In this document: positions 31,711-41,892 of the stretch, one piece after another | Layout of the letters: every line of letters starts with the position of its first letter | Numbering within the stretch: position 1 is the stretch's first letter | Origin: Streptomyces sp. NBC_01294 | GTDB lineage: Bacteria > Actinomycetota > Actinomycetes > Streptomycetales > Streptomycetaceae | Reading direction: 5' to 3' | NCBI RefSeq assembly: GCF_035917235.1 | Contig: NZ_CP108423.1 | Location: forward strand, 5,299,501 to 5,363,500 | DNA: 64,000 nucleotides | Notes under the pieces: generated by a model | What the model was told of the DNA's origin: nothing | The model's input: only the letters and a program-made list of their open reading frames with translations | Databases searched by the model: none | Position numbers and translations under genes: made by a program

Positions 31711-33657
31711 TCAGTGGTGGCCGCCGGCGCCGCCCCGGTGCAGATGGGCGGCCGGGCTCACCACGAGGGGGCGCATCATGTGCTGCTCGTGCTCCAGCAT
31801 GTGGCAGTGGTGGACGCCCCTGCCGACGACGGGGAACCGGACGGCCACGGTGACCAGCTCGCCCGGGGTGCCGTTCGGCCCGGGGACGATCTGGCCGGCG
31901 GTCCCCACGCGGATCACGTCCTTCTCCCCGAGCTCGTGCGCTTCGAGCACCGACGCGGCCTTGAACGCGATCGGCCGGGCCGACCCGCGGGTGACCCGGT
32001 CGAACCCGGTGACTTCGTAGTTCTCCCGGGACAGCACCTGGAAGTGGGCCAGGTGGATGTGCATGGGGTGCGGGGCGGCGGCGAGGTTGAGGTACTTCCA
32101 GGTCTCCACGCCGTCGTGCGCCGCGGTGAACGCCCTGCCCTCGTCGTAGGACATCGCCGTCCTGCGCAGCGTCTTCACCGCGCCCTGGGCGTCCTGGACC
32201 TGGACGATCCCGGCGGACGGGAAGGTGATCCCCGCCGCGTCGATCTCCTCCATCTCCCAGAGTTCGGGAAGGTTCGCCGCGCCGGGACCGACCAGCACCA
32301 CCCACCGGTGGGGGTGGTCGTGCGGAAGGTCCCCGGGGGTGACCCGCTTGAAGGTGGGCGAGATGACCGGGGGCAGCGCGAAGCGCGTGACCGGATTGCG
32401 GTCCGCGACGCGGAACTGCATCACGTCGGGCTCCGCCAGGTCGTTGCGCTGGTTGGAGGCGCCGGGCGTGACGCCCTGGAACGTGTTGACCAGCTTCAGG
32501 GCCTGCCCGCGGAACGCGGCGAAGTTGACCAGCACCTCGGCGCGCTCGCCGGGGGAGAGGTTGAGGGCCCCGTCGACCGCGACCGGCTTGTCGATGAGGC
32601 CCTGGTCGGTCCCGATCACCTGGAACGCCCCCGGGACGGGCCGGCCGTCCGCCAGCAGCATCAGCCGGTAGAGCCGGGAGTTCGCGGTGTTGGCGATGCG
32701 GAACCGGTACCAGCGCGGCTCGACCTCCAGATACGGCCAGACCACCCCGTTGACCAGGGTGTACGGGCCGTGGTGCGGGCGCATGAGCCGCTGCGCGCCG
32801 ACCATCTCCACCTTGTGGACCGACCGGCCGGTGAGGGCGCCCGACGCGTCCAGCCCGAAGTTGCGGTCGCTGAGGATCAGCGGCACCTCGTGGGCGCCCT
32901 TGGGCAGGTTCAGCGCGCGCTCCTCCGCGTTGCGCGAGATGAACAGGCCCGCCAGCCCGGCGTACACGCTGAAGCGGCTCACGTGGTGGGTGTGGTCGTG
33001 GTACCAGAGCGTCGTCGCGGCCTGCTTGTTCGGGTAGGCCGACAACTGCACGTCGCCGGGCCCGATCAGGTTCTCCATCCAGCCGTCGTTGCCGCCGCCG
33101 GTCAGCATGCCGTGCAGGTGCACCGCGGCCCACGGCGGCAGGCCGGCCACGCCGGGGACCTCCTGGCAGCCGTCCGTGCCGGGGTAGTTGGAGAGCGGGT
33201 CGGGGGAGGGGCCGGTGGCCAGGCCGAAGTCGACGGCGGTGACCGGTATGTTCCCCGTCAGGTGGTTCTCCCAGGCGACCCGGAGCGGACGGCCGCTGAC
33301 CGTCTCGATCGTCGGACCGGGATAGACGCCCTCGTAGGTCCACATGGTCACCGGCGGCAGTTCCGAGTGCAGGGTGACGTCGGCGGTGCGCAGGCGCACG
33401 GTCAGCTCGTCGTGACCGCCCTGGCCGCGGGGGCGGAGCACCGGCGGGATCCGCAGCGGATCCTTGAACTTGGTCAGCTTCAGCCCGGCCGCCGACGGCT
33501 CGGGCCCGCCGGGCGTCGCGGCGGCCGCGGCCGGCGAATCGGCGAAGAGCGGGGCGGTGGCCACCAGGGCGCCCAGGCCGGCGAAGATGCCGCCTTGGAG
33601 GAGCGCACGACGGTTCAGCCCGGTCGGGTCGGGTCTTCTCGCAACGGTCGGTTCCAT
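31711..33657 (-). CDS. Exported multicopper oxidase (phenoxazinone-synthase/bilirubin-oxidase type)
   Basis: A 648-aa copper enzyme that oxidises phenols or aminophenols while reducing O2 to water. A twin-arginine signal peptide is visible (NRRALLQGG, then a hydrophobic stretch). All four copper motifs are present in order: VHLHG, WYHDHTHH, HPMHIHLAHF and HHCHMLEHEQHM. The ATG at 33657 was chosen because the Tat signal begins there. It may couple phenolic rings of the product outside the membrane, tailor it, or protect against the reactive compound. It is on the same strand as, and downstream of, the ABC exporter, 100 bp apart. Confidence 0.88.
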   Translation of the reverse strand: MEPTVARRPDPTGLNRRALLQGGIFAGLGALVATAPLFADSPAAAAATPGGPEPSAAGLKLTKFKDPLRIPPVLRPRGQGGHDELTVRLRTADVTLHSELPPVTMWTYEGVYPGPTIETVSGRPLRVAWENHLTGNIPVTAVDFGLATGPSPDPLSNYPGTDGCQEVPGVAGLPPWAAVHLHGMLTGGGNDGWMENLIGPGDVQLSAYPNKQAATTLWYHDHTHHVSRFSVYAGLAGLFISRNAEERALNLPKGAHEVPLILSDRNFGLDASGALTGRSVHKVEMVGAQRLMRPHHGPYTLVNGVVWPYLEVEPRWYRFRIANTANSRLYRLMLLADGRPVPGAFQVIGTDQGLIDKPVAVDGALNLSPGERAEVLVNFAAFRGQALKLVNTFQGVTPGASNQRNDLAEPDVMQFRVADRNPVTRFALPPVISPTFKRVTPGDLPHDHPHRWVVLVGPGAANLPELWEMEEIDAAGITFPSAGIVQVQDAQGAVKTLRRTAMSYDEGRAFTAAHDGVETWKYLNLAAAPHPMHIHLAHFQVLSRENYEVTGFDRVTRGSARPIAFKAASVLEAHELGEKDVIRVGTAGQIVPGPNGTPGELVTVAVRFPVVGRGVHHCHMLEHEQHMMRPLVVSPAAHLHRGGAGGHH

Positions 33658-33757
33658 TCGCCAGACGCTAGGGACGGCCGCTCTCGCCGGGCTCGAGCCC
33701 GGCTCCAGCCCCGCCGCAGCGGTGCCGCGGCGGTTCGGGCGGCCGTCCCCCACCGGC

Positions 33758-35536
33758 TCAGGCGGTCACCATCTCCGTGTCCCGGTTGACGAGCGTCGCG
33801 TAGTGGCCGCCGAGTCCGAGCAGCTCGTCGTGGGTGCCGCGCTCGGCGATCCTGCCCCGTTCCAGCACGATGATCTCGTCGGCGTCGCGGATGGTCGACA
33901 GCCGGTGGGCGACCGTGATGGTGGTGCGGCCCGCGCTCGCCGCGTCGATGGCCTCCTGGACGGCCTGCTCGGTCTGGGTGTCCAAGGCGCTCGTGGCCTC
34001 GTCGAGCACCAGGATCGGCGGGTCGCGCAGGATGGCGCGGGCGATCGCGAGGCGCTGCTTCTCCCCGCCGGAGAACCGGTATCCGCGCTCCCCGACCACC
34101 GTGTCGTAGCCGTCGGGCAAGGACATCAGATAGTCGTGGATGTGCGCGATCCGCGCCGCCGCGACCAGCTCCTCGTCGGTCGCGTCGGGCTTGGCGAACC
34201 GGAGGTTGTCGGCGACCGTGGAGTGGAACAGGTAGGTCTCCTGGGAGACGACGCCGACCGCTGCGGCGAGCGTGGCGAAGGACAGGTCGCGCACGTCGAC
34301 CCCGTCGATCGTGACGCTGCCGGACGTCGGGTCGTACAGGCGCGGGATGAGATAGCTGAGGGTGGTCTTGCCCGAACCGGTCTCGCCGACGATCGCCAGG
34401 CTGCGCCCGGCGGGGACGGTCACGTCGACGCCGTCCAGCGTGGGCCGCTCCGCCCCCAGGTAGGAGAAGCCGACTCCCCGCAGGCACACCTCGCCGCGCA
34501 GGTGCGCCGGCACGACGGGCCGCTCCGGCTCGGCGACGTCGACGGGCAGGTCGAGGTACTCGAAGATGCGGCCGAACAGTTCGAGGGAGGCCTGGATGTC
34601 GATCCCGATGGTCAGGAGCCGCTGCGCCGGCCGGAACAGGGCCTGCTGGAGCGTGGTGAAGGCGACCAGGGAGCCGATGGAGATGGCCATGTGGCCGCCG
34701 CGCCCGGTCAGTCCCGCCACCCAGTAGATCACCGCGGGCATGGAGGCCATGACGATCCAGATCGTGGACTGGTACCAGAGGCCCGCCGTGCTCGCGCGCA
34801 CCTCGATGTCGGTGAGCTTGCGGGACTGCAGGGCGAAGGTGTCGGTCAGCGAGCGGGACCGGCCCATGGTGTGGCCGAGCATGATCCCGCTGACCGACAG
34901 CGACTCCTGCACCATCGAGGAGAGGTCGGCGAACTGCCGCTGCCGGTCACGGGTGATGACGCGGCGTTCGTCCCCGACGTGCCGGCTCACCCAGACGAAG
35001 GCCGGGAGGATGATCATCGACGCGATCGTGAGCCGCCAGTCGAGCACGGCCATGGCGGTGGTCGTGGCGATGACGATCGTCACGTCCGAGACCAGCGCCG
35101 TGGCGGTGGTCGTCACCGTGACCTGCATCCCGCCGATGTCGTGGGCGATGCGCGACTGCACCTCGCCGGTACGGGTCCGGGTGAAGAAGGCCAGCGACAT
35201 GCGCTGGAGGTGGCCGTACACGGAGGTGCGCAGGTCGTGCATGACGAGCTGGCCGACCTTGGCGGAAACGTGGGTCTGCCAGACGTTGAACGAGCTCGTG
35301 GAGATCGAGACGACGATCATGCCGAGGGCGAGCAGCGACAGCAGCCCCGTCCTGCCCTGCGGCAGTGCCACGTCCATGATCTCGCGGATCAGGAACGGGT
35401 TGACGAGGGAGACCAGGGACGAGCCCGCGACCAGGAACGCGACGAACAGCAGGCTCCTGCGATACGGGCGGAACAGTCCGAGGATGCGTCGCTTCTGTAC
35501 GGGGAGATGAGCGGTGGCGGACCCGGTGGTGCTCAC
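33758..35536 (-). CDS. ABC exporter, fused membrane and ATPase half-transporter (MsbA/LmrA type)
   Basis: A 592-aa half-transporter working as a dimer. Six membrane segments lie in the first 330 residues. The ATPase domain has Walker A GETGSGKTT near residue 388, signature YRFSGGEKQ near 487 and Walker B PILVLDEATSALD. The GTG at 35536 is preferred because AAGGAG stands seven bases upstream; a GTG fifteen bases earlier is also in frame. It is directly downstream of KS-beta in the same operon, so it is the likely exporter and self-resistance pump for the polyketide. Confidence 0.88.
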   Translation of the reverse strand: MSTTGSATAHLPVQKRRILGLFRPYRRSLLFVAFLVAGSSLVSLVNPFLIREIMDVALPQGRTGLLSLLALGMIVVSISTSSFNVWQTHVSAKVGQLVMHDLRTSVYGHLQRMSLAFFTRTRTGEVQSRIAHDIGGMQVTVTTTATALVSDVTIVIATTTAMAVLDWRLTIASMIILPAFVWVSRHVGDERRVITRDRQRQFADLSSMVQESLSVSGIMLGHTMGRSRSLTDTFALQSRKLTDIEVRASTAGLWYQSTIWIVMASMPAVIYWVAGLTGRGGHMAISIGSLVAFTTLQQALFRPAQRLLTIGIDIQASLELFGRIFEYLDLPVDVAEPERPVVPAHLRGEVCLRGVGFSYLGAERPTLDGVDVTVPAGRSLAIVGETGSGKTTLSYLIPRLYDPTSGSVTIDGVDVRDLSFATLAAAVGVVSQETYLFHSTVADNLRFAKPDATDEELVAAARIAHIHDYLMSLPDGYDTVVGERGYRFSGGEKQRLAIARAILRDPPILVLDEATSALDTQTEQAVQEAIDAASAGRTTITVAHRLSTIRDADEIIVLERGRIAERGTHDELLGLGGHYATLVNRDTEMVTA

Positions 35537-35559
35537 CCTGGTCTCCTTCACTTTTTCGG

Positions 35560-36780
35560 TCAGTTCCAGTCGACGGAACGCAGGACGAGGGCGGAGTTGA
35601 AGCCGCCGCGGCCCCGGGCCAGGACGAGAGCCGTGGTCACGGGGGTGTGCCGCGGCGTGGTGACCAGATCCAGGTCGTAGTCGGGGGAGAGGGTGACGTT
35701 CGCCGTCGGCGGGATCACCCCGTCCCGGATGGCCAGCAGGGCGGTGGCGACGTCCAGGGGGGCGGCCCCCGAACCGAGCCGGCCCGTCATGGTCTTGGGC
35801 GCGGTGACGGGGACCGCCCGGGGCCCGAAGACCTCGGTGATCGTCGCCGCCTCGATCCGGTCGAGCTCCGGGGTGGCCGCCGCGTCCGCGAAGACGACGT
35901 CGATGTCACCCGGTGACAGGCCCGCGTCGTCCAGTGCGATCTCGATCGCCTTGCGCAGCGTCGGCTCCCGACCGCTGTCCGGAGCCGGGTCGAAGGTGGA
36001 CCCGTAGCCGCTGATCTCGCCGTAGACCTGGGTCGCGCCGCGCCGGCGCGCGGCCTCGGCGTCCTCCAGGATCAGCAGGGCCCCGCCCTCACCGGGCACG
36101 TACCCGGCCGCGTCCGCGTCGAAGGGGAGGTACGCCCGGTCGGGGCGCTCGTCGGTGCTCAGCTCTCCGGTGGTGAGCTGGGCCACCCATCCCCAGGGGC
36201 AGATGGCGGCGTCCACGCCGCCGGACAGGATCAGATCGCTGCCCTTGCGGACCAGACGGCGCGCGTGCGCGAGGGCGTCGAGGCCGCCCGCCTGGTCGCT
36301 GACCACCACGCCGCTGGGACCGCGCAGACCGTGCCGGATGGAGATCTGGCCGGTGTTGACCGCGTAGAACCAGGCGAACGACTGGTAGGCGCTGACGTAC
36401 TGGCTGCCCTGGCTCCAGAGGTTCTGGAGCTGGCCCTGGCCGAACTCGAAGCCGCCGGAGCTGCTGGCGGTCATCACGCCCATGCCGTACTCGTCCGCGT
36501 CCTGCGTGCTCACGCCGGCGTCGGTCAGGGCGTGATCGGCGCCCACGAGGGCGAGCTGGGTCATCCGGTCGGTCTGCGGGATGAGCCGGCTCGGGAGGTG
36601 CTCCGAGGCGGTGAACCCGTCGACCTCCCCGGCCAGCTTCGACGGGTAGCGCTCCGGATCGAAGCGCGTGATGCGGCCGATGCCGCTCCTGGACGCGCGG
36701 GTGGCGTCCCAGTAGTCCTCCACGCCGAAGCCGTTGGGGGAGACGATGCCGATGCCGGTCACCACGACCTGGGAGCTCAT
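35560..36780 (-). CDS. Ketosynthase chain-length factor (KS-beta)
   Basis: A 406-aa partner of KS-alpha that sets polyketide chain length and helps priming by malonyl-ACP decarboxylation. The active-site Cys of ketosynthases is replaced by Gln163 in VSDQAGGL, the hallmark of chain-length factors. The ATG overlaps the KS-alpha stop (ATGA), the usual translational coupling. Chain length cannot be read directly, but together with the angucycline-type ketoreductase, didomain aromatase and ring-cleaving oxygenase a decaketide is expected. Confidence 0.95.
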   Translation of the reverse strand: MSSQVVVTGIGIVSPNGFGVEDYWDATRASRSGIGRITRFDPERYPSKLAGEVDGFTASEHLPSRLIPQTDRMTQLALVGADHALTDAGVSTQDADEYGMGVMTASSSGGFEFGQGQLQNLWSQGSQYVSAYQSFAWFYAVNTGQISIRHGLRGPSGVVVSDQAGGLDALAHARRLVRKGSDLILSGGVDAAICPWGWVAQLTTGELSTDERPDRAYLPFDADAAGYVPGEGGALLILEDAEAARRRGATQVYGEISGYGSTFDPAPDSGREPTLRKAIEIALDDAGLSPGDIDVVFADAAATPELDRIEAATITEVFGPRAVPVTAPKTMTGRLGSGAAPLDVATALLAIRDGVIPPTANVTLSPDYDLDLVTTPRHTPVTTALVLARGRGGFNSALVLRSVDWN

Positions 36781-38051
36781 GCCGTCGTGTTCCTGTCAGG
36801 TCGGGCGAGGATCATCGCGCTTTGGAAGCCGCCGAACCCGCTGCCGACCGTCAGCACTGTGTCGGTGCGCCAGTCGCGCGCGGTCAACGGCACGTAGTCG
36901 AGGTCGCATTCGGGGTCGGGCCTGTGCAGGTTCGCTGTTGGGGGCACCACGTTGTTCTCCATGGCCAGGACGGAGGCGGCGATCTCGATCGAGCCGATCG
37001 CGCCGAGCGAGTGGCCGACCATCGACTTGATCGAGCTCACGGGGGTACGGCGGGCGTGCTCGCCGAGGCTGTGCTTGAAGGCGCTGGTCTCGTGCCGGTC
37101 GTTCTGCTTGGTCCCCGAGCCGTGCGCGTTGATGTAGTCGACGGCCTCGGGGTTGATCCGCGCCTCGCCCAGCGCCGAGCGGATGGCCTCGGCCATCTCC
37201 CGGCCGTCGGGACGCAGCCCGGTCATGTGGAACGCGTTGCACCGGCTGGCGTACCCGGCGATCTCGGCGTACACGTGGGCACCGCGCCGGCGTGCGGACT
37301 CCAGCTCCTCCAGGACGAAGATCGCTGCGCCCTCGCCCAGCACGAAGCCGTTGCGGGTGATGTCGAACGGCCGGGAGGCGTGCTCGGGGTCGTCGTTGCG
37401 CGGGGTGGTCGCCTTGATCGCGTCGAAGCACGCCACGCTGATCGGGGAGATCGGCGCGTCCGTGGCACCGGTGATCATCACGTCGGCCGAGCCGTCGCGG
37501 ATCAGTTCGGCCGCGTAGCCGACCGAGTCGATGCCCGAGGTGCAGCCGGTGGAGACGACGGTCGAGGGACCCTCGGCACCGACCGCCCAGGCCACCTCGG
37601 CGGCGAAGGAGCTCGGCACGAAGTAGTTGTAGAGGTGGGGGACGGCGTACTCGTGGTCGACGAGGTCGAGCCGGCCGCCGTCGCTGACCACCCGGTACTC
37701 CTCGTCGAGGCCCATGGTGGCGCCCACGGCGCTGCCGACCGCCACACCGACCCGGTGGGGCGCGACGCCCTGCAGGTCCAGTCCGCTGTCCGCCATGGCC
37801 TCACGTGCCGTGACGAGGGCGAACTGCGCGGCCCGGTCGGTGCGCCGGATCTCCTGCGGAGTGAGACCGTGCTCCGACGGGTCGAAGTCGATCTCGGCCG
37901 CGATCCGGGAGCGGAACGGCGTGGGATCGAAGAAGGTGATCCCCCTGGTCGCCGTCCGTCCGTCGCTGAGCAGGCTCCAGAAGTTCTTGACCCCGATGCC
38001 TCCCGGAGCCGTCACCCCGATGCCGGTGATGACCACACGGCGGCCGCTCAC
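36777..38051 (-). CDS. Ketosynthase alpha (KS-alpha) of the type II PKS
   Basis: A 424-aa condensing enzyme. The active-site Cys170 lies in [15 protein letters not shown]; the two His motifs are in [15 protein letters not shown] and [10 protein letters not shown]. The GTG at 38051 overlaps the stop of the small cyclase gene (GTGA). The gene order cyclase, KS-alpha, KS-beta is compact and coupled. The ACP, ketoreductase and aromatase lie about 25-32 kb to the left, which is an unusual separation for a minimal PKS. Confidence 0.96.
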   Translation of the reverse strand: MSGRRVVITGIGVTAPGGIGVKNFWSLLSDGRTATRGITFFDPTPFRSRIAAEIDFDPSEHGLTPQEIRRTDRAAQFALVTAREAMADSGLDLQGVAPHRVGVAVGSAVGATMGLDEEYRVVSDGGRLDLVDHEYAVPHLYNYFVPSSFAAEVAWAVGAEGPSTVVSTGCTSGIDSVGYAAELIRDGSADVMITGATDAPISPISVACFDAIKATTPRNDDPEHASRPFDITRNGFVLGEGAAIFVLEELESARRRGAHVYAEIAGYASRCNAFHMTGLRPDGREMAEAIRSALGEARINPEAVDYINAHGSGTKQNDRHETSAFKHSLGEHARRTPVSSIKSMVGHSLGAIGSIEIAASVLAMENNVVPPTANLHRPDPECDLDYVPLTARDWRTDTVLTVGSGFGGFQSAMILARPDRNTTA

Positions 38052-38374
38052 GCCGACTCCCAGGTGTAGAACCGCTGCGCCATGGCGTCCGCGGGCGAGC
38101 GCCAGGTGGCCGGGTCGTAGGCCTCGATGAACGGCTTGAGGTCCTGGCTGATCTGCATGAAGCGCGGATCGGCCTTCGCCTGCTCGATGAGTTCTCCGCC
38201 GTTGTCGCCGTCGAAGTCCTGCAGGTGAAAGTACAGGCCGTTGAACATGAAGAGCTGACGTCGCCGAGTCCCCATGCGGTGCGGCATGTCCGTCTCGTCG
38301 AAAGCCTGGAAGAGCCGTGCCACGTCGGCACTCGAACGAGAATCCATTTTGGCCACTATCAGATTGCTGTGCAT
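38048..38374 (-). CDS. Small polyketide cyclase (TcmI-like, dimeric alpha-beta barrel)
   Basis: A 108-aa cyclase of the TcmI/JadI group, which closes the later rings of aromatic polyketides. The N-terminal [32 protein letters not shown], the central [16 protein letters not shown] and the C-terminal [11 protein letters not shown] are typical. The ATG at 38374 follows GAGGAGGCGG. The family length is 105-115, so the gene is complete. It is coupled to KS-alpha. In angucycline clusters the small cyclase helps form the bent tetracycle. Confidence 0.92.
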   Translation of the reverse strand: MHSNLIVAKMDSRSSADVARLFQAFDETDMPHRMGTRRRQLFMFNGLYFHLQDFDGDNGGELIEQAKADPRFMQISQDLKPFIEAYDPATWRSPADAMAQRFYTWESA

Positions 38375-38403
38375 TCGACCGCCTCCTCGAGGGTTTGCTG
38401 CGC

Positions 38404-38613
38404 CTATCGCAGATGCTTGACCAGTGCCGCCCATGTGGCGTTTTCCTCTTCCGACAACGGCGGCAGGCAGGGCTGGTCGGCGGGCAGGATGCTGGATTCC
38501 TCCCATTTTTCGATGGGGGGATATGTTCCGCTCCACGCAAGTCCCATCCACATAAGGCCCTCGTCGAGGTTCTTCCATATGGATCGCATGGCGGACCTGA
38601 GCCTCGCGCCCAT
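38404..38613 (-). CDS. Small DUF6059-like protein
   Basis: A 69-aa protein resembling the DUF6059 group of short Streptomyces proteins often found near secondary-metabolite regulators and synthase genes. An amphipathic or membrane-leaning helix ([17 protein letters not shown]) is followed by a Pro-rich stretch ([17 protein letters not shown]) and a C-terminal helix. The ATG at 38613 has GGAG eight bases upstream; an ATG twelve bases earlier is possible. It is the first gene of the KS operon, 29 bp before the cyclase. Function unknown. Confidence 0.6.
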   Translation of the reverse strand: MGARLRSAMRSIWKNLDEGLMWMGLAWSGTYPPIEKWEESSILPADQPCLPPLSEEENATWAALVKHLR

Positions 38614-38763
38614 GTCAATCTCCATTCGCCGGGGAACCGCCCATCGCCACCTTGTGCGACGTGCCTCAAGAGGGGGTCGGGACGGCGTCGAATGCCGCTG
38701 GAGACGAGCGGACTTCGGGGATCCGTGAAGCGGGCGGCGGCGCTCCGGGGCGGCGCGGAACGC

Positions 38764-38796
38764 GAAAGGGCGGTTCCTGGAAGGAACCGCCCTTTC
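38764..38796. terminator. Hairpin terminator
   Basis: 14-bp perfect arms (38764-38777 with 38783-38796), loop TGGAA, just downstream (minus strand) of the FAD/NAD(P)-TPR gene ending at 38822. Confidence 0.8.
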
Positions 38797-38821
38797 AGCT
38801 GGTCGTGCGGGGTCGGGCGTT

Positions 38822-41536
38822 TCAACGAGCGTGGGCGACGCCGCCGGCGGGGACCGGATCCAGCGCCTCGCGCGGGCCGGCCACGGTGCCCAGCCGCCGG
38901 CGGTCCAGCGGCGAGGGGCGACGGTCCAGCCGGGCCGCGAGCAGTTCCGCGGCCCGGTCGTGCTCGCCCCCCGCGACGAGGGCGTGCAGCAGGGTCTCCT
39001 CCAGCACCTCGTGCTGCGCCTTGCTGCCGCCCACCCGGGCGATCGCGGGCAGCAACGGCCGCAGCCGCAGCGCCGCCTGCCGCCAGTGCTGCCGCACCAC
39101 CGCCGACAGGGCGTCGCACAGCGGGGCGATCGGCAGGAAGTCCGCATGCCCGTGCGTCAGGGCATGGGCCTCCAGCCGCCCCAGCCCGTCGAGGTCGCCG
39201 CACGCGGCGAGGGCCAGCGCGCCGTGCAGGGCGGTGAAGGCCGTGGGAGGCGCGGTCAGCCAGCGCTCGGGAGCCGTGTCCAGCAGATCGGGGAGGGGCA
39301 GCTCGCCGCTCCAGCTGCCCGTCATGCGCGCGCGCCAGAGCAGCGAGGCCGAATCGACCAGCACCCGGCCCCGGCTCACCCGGGACGCGGTGAGTTCGCG
39401 ATGGTAGCGGCGGTGCAGCGCGGGCCGGTCGTCGAGCATCAGCTCGTGCAGGGCGGCGTGCCAGGAGAAATGGGAGCGGTGCGGGGATCCGGCCCCGTGG
39501 CGGCGCATCCACTCGTCCAGCCATGCCAGCCCGGCTCGGTGCTCGCCGGTCTCGTAGAAGACGTGCGTCCGGGCGTGGACGGCGTGGCCGGCCGTGGGAT
39601 GGTCGGCGAGCGCGCGCACGGCCAGGTCCTCGGCCTCCTCCCAGCGCTCCTGCTCCTGCCGGACGAAGGCGAGCTGTCCGAGGTACCACCAGTCGGTGCC
39701 GTAGGTGCCGGACAGGCCCTCGACCAGGGTCCAGGCCTCCTTGCCGCTGGTGACACCGTTGAACGAGACGGTCGGCACGGCGACGCTCACCATCAGTGCG
39801 TCACGGGGGTGCGCGGCGATGTGGCCCAGTAACGCCGCCTTGCCGCTCTCCTCGCTGCCGGTCAGGCGGGCGGTCACCGCGGCGACCAGGCCGCGTTCGC
39901 GGTCGTCCGCCCGGTGCGCCGCGGCCCGGCGGGCGGCCGCGAGCGCGGCGGCCGTGTTCACGGGGGCCTCGCACTCGTGGCCGAGCAGCGCCAGGGCCGC
40001 ATGGCCGGCGGCGAAATCCGGGTCCGCGCCCACCGCTTCGGTCAGCAGCGCCTCGGCACCGAACCGGCCCGCCAGGATCCGTTCCAGCGCCCGGTCGTAG
40101 AGCCCGGCCGCCTCACGGGTCGTGCTCAGGCTCAGGCCGTAGCGGTCGGTCGGCCTGGACGTGCGGCGTTCGGCGAGCGTGGTCAGGATGCCGGCCGCGA
40201 CCTCCGCGGCCTGCGTGCGGATCTCCGGAAGCGCCGTGCTCTCCAGCAGGTTGCCCCGCCTCAGGACCCCGATCGTCCACAGGGGCGCGGCCGAGGTGGT
40301 GGCCGCCGGCACCACGCGCCCGTCGCTCCCCGTGTCGAACCCGAGGCCGGCGGGGCCGGTCCGGGCGTGGCCCCCGTCCAGCAGACAGCGCACCAGGGGG
40401 TCGGCCGTGCGGCCGAGGTCGGTCTGCACTCCGGTGCAGTTGACCACCGCGGCGACGCGCAGCTCCCTCCCGTCGCTCAGCCGAACCGAGACCGCCTCTT
40501 CGCCGGGCACGGCCCCGACCAGCTGCGCGGCGCCGGTCCGCAGCCGGCCCGCGGCCCGCAGCTCCCGGACCCGCGCGGCCGTCCCGGGCGCCATGCGGTG
40601 ACGGTGCACCTCCCACGTCCGCAGATCCTCCCGGAGGAAACGGGTCCGGTCGACCGGGGACAACTGCTGCCACAGGGCCGCCGTCACCGGCCGCAGCCCG
40701 TCCATCCCGGGGCGCCAGTCGCCGTGGGCACGGCGGCTCGCGGCGAGGTGGCGCCGGACGTCCCGGCGCAGCGCGTCCAGACCGTGCGAACCGTCGAGAC
40801 CCGGTGGCTCGGCCGCCGGGGCCGCAGCCGCCAGGTGCTCCCCGGGGAGGAGCCCGTGGCGGGACACCGCGTGCACGACGCGGCCCGGGCGGGCCAGGGT
40901 GATCGCCACGTCCGCCATGGTCAGACCGGTGCCGACCAGCAGCAGGTCCCCGTCCTCGGGTACGGCGTCCAGGGCGCCGGGCGCCCACGGATCGGCGACG
41001 TAGCGGTCGGACCGCCGCAGGTCCGCCCCGGCCCAGTCCTGGCCGGGGGCGAAGTTGCCGAGCGCGAGCACCGCCGCGGCCGTCCGCAGCTCACTGCCGT
41101 CGGCGAGCCGCAGCGCCAGCCCGGATCCCTGCCGGCGTACGGAGACCACCCGGTCGCGGACCCGGTGCAGACGGGCCCGTTCGCACCGGGCGGTGGTGTC
41201 CCGCAGCACCTCGGTCAGGTACCGGCCGTACTCCTGACGGGAGACGAAGTCCCCGGGTGCGCAGGACGGGCGTTCCGCGGCGAGCCACCGCAGGAAGTGC
41301 CCGGGGTCGTCGGGGAAGGCGCTCATCCGGCCGGCGGCCACGTTGAGCAGGTGGCGCGGGTCGGACGTCCCGTAGGCGGTGCCCGGGCCGGCTTGTTCGG
41401 CGGGGTCGATCAGCCAGACTTCCAGCGCCCGGCCGAGTCGCTCGGCCTGGCGCATCAACTGCACCGCCGTCAGGGTCCCTGCCGCGCCGGCCCCGACAAC
41501 GGCGATATGACGCGAGGACAAATTCCAGCTCACCAT
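38822..41536 (-). CDS. Fusion of an FAD/NAD(P)-binding oxidoreductase with a TTC38-like TPR domain
   Basis: A 904-aa two-part protein. Residues 1 to about 480 form an FAD/NAD(P)-binding domain: [17 protein letters not shown] at 11-27, [23 protein letters not shown], a second nucleotide motif ([18 protein letters not shown]) and VVNCTG near 370. Residues about 490-880 are helical repeats resembling the TPR protein TTC38. The frame is open across the joint with no gap, so the fusion is real in this sequence. The N-terminal part is of the kind that includes N-hydroxylating monooxygenases. It could supply nitrous acid (aspartate N-oxidation) or another oxidation for the N-N pathway, but that is conjecture. 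It is transcribed alone or with cysN-cysD-cysC across a 356-bp repeat-filled gap. Confidence 0.75.
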   Translation of the reverse strand: MVSWNLSSRHIAVVGAGAAGTLTAVQLMRQAERLGRALEVWLIDPAEQAGPGTAYGTSDPRHLLNVAAGRMSAFPDDPGHFLRWLAAERPSCAPGDFVSRQEYGRYLTEVLRDTTARCERARLHRVRDRVVSVRRQGSGLALRLADGSELRTAAAVLALGNFAPGQDWAGADLRRSDRYVADPWAPGALDAVPEDGDLLLVGTGLTMADVAITLARPGRVVHAVSRHGLLPGEHLAAAAPAAEPPGLDGSHGLDALRRDVRRHLAASRRAHGDWRPGMDGLRPVTAALWQQLSPVDRTRFLREDLRTWEVHRHRMAPGTAARVRELRAAGRLRTGAAQLVGAVPGEEAVSVRLSDGRELRVAAVVNCTGVQTDLGRTADPLVRCLLDGGHARTGPAGLGFDTGSDGRVVPAATTSAAPLWTIGVLRRGNLLESTALPEIRTQAAEVAAGILTTLAERRTSRPTDRYGLSLSTTREAAGLYDRALERILAGRFGAEALLTEAVGADPDFAAGHAALALLGHECEAPVNTAAALAAARRAAAHRADDRERGLVAAVTARLTGSEESGKAALLGHIAAHPRDALMVSVAVPTVSFNGVTSGKEAWTLVEGLSGTYGTDWWYLGQLAFVRQEQERWEEAEDLAVRALADHPTAGHAVHARTHVFYETGEHRAGLAWLDEWMRRHGAGSPHRSHFSWHAALHELMLDDRPALHRRYHRELTASRVSRGRVLVDSASLLWRARMTGSWSGELPLPDLLDTAPERWLTAPPTAFTALHGALALAACGDLDGLGRLEAHALTHGHADFLPIAPLCDALSAVVRQHWRQAALRLRPLLPAIARVGGSKAQHEVLEETLLHALVAGGEHDRAAELLAARLDRRPSPLDRRRLGTVAGPREALDPVPAGGVAHAR

Positions 41537-41755
41537 TCCACTCCCTGCTTCACTTGACTTCGACTCGTCGCTGGTGGACTCCGAACGGGTCGGGCGGCCG
41601 GGCGGAAGGCGCCGGCCGGCGCGGTGCCCGAGGCGGCAGCGTCGTGCTCGTCCGAAAGGGGTTCGAAGAGTGCGGTTCCGCTACGAGGCGGTGGCCTGGC
41701 GACCATGACGACACGACCGGTGCGCAACGGGCGCGGTGGCGCCGCGTCTTCGCGG

Positions 41756-41854
41756 GTGCACGGGGTGCACGGGGGCCACGGGGTGCACGGGGTGCACGGG
41801 GGCCACGGGGCGCACGGGGTGCACGGGGGCCACGGGGCGCACGGGGTGCACGGG
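41756..41854. repeat. Minisatellite of 9-bp units in 27-bp blocks
   Basis: Eleven 9-bp units of the forms GTGCACGGG, GGCCACGGG and GCGCACGGG are arranged in three 27-bp blocks plus a partial one, decaying towards 41880. It fills the gap between the cysN stop (41893) and the FAD-TPR gene start (41536). Open frames crossing it on either strand are repetitive (His-Gly-Val or Gly-Pro-Arg-Ala) and overlap cysN, so they are not called as genes. The remaining 200 bases of the gap (41537-41755) show no gene. Confidence 0.85.
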
Positions 41855-41892
41855 GTCCGTCGGGTCCATGGGGTGCGACGCCTTGCCGGGCA

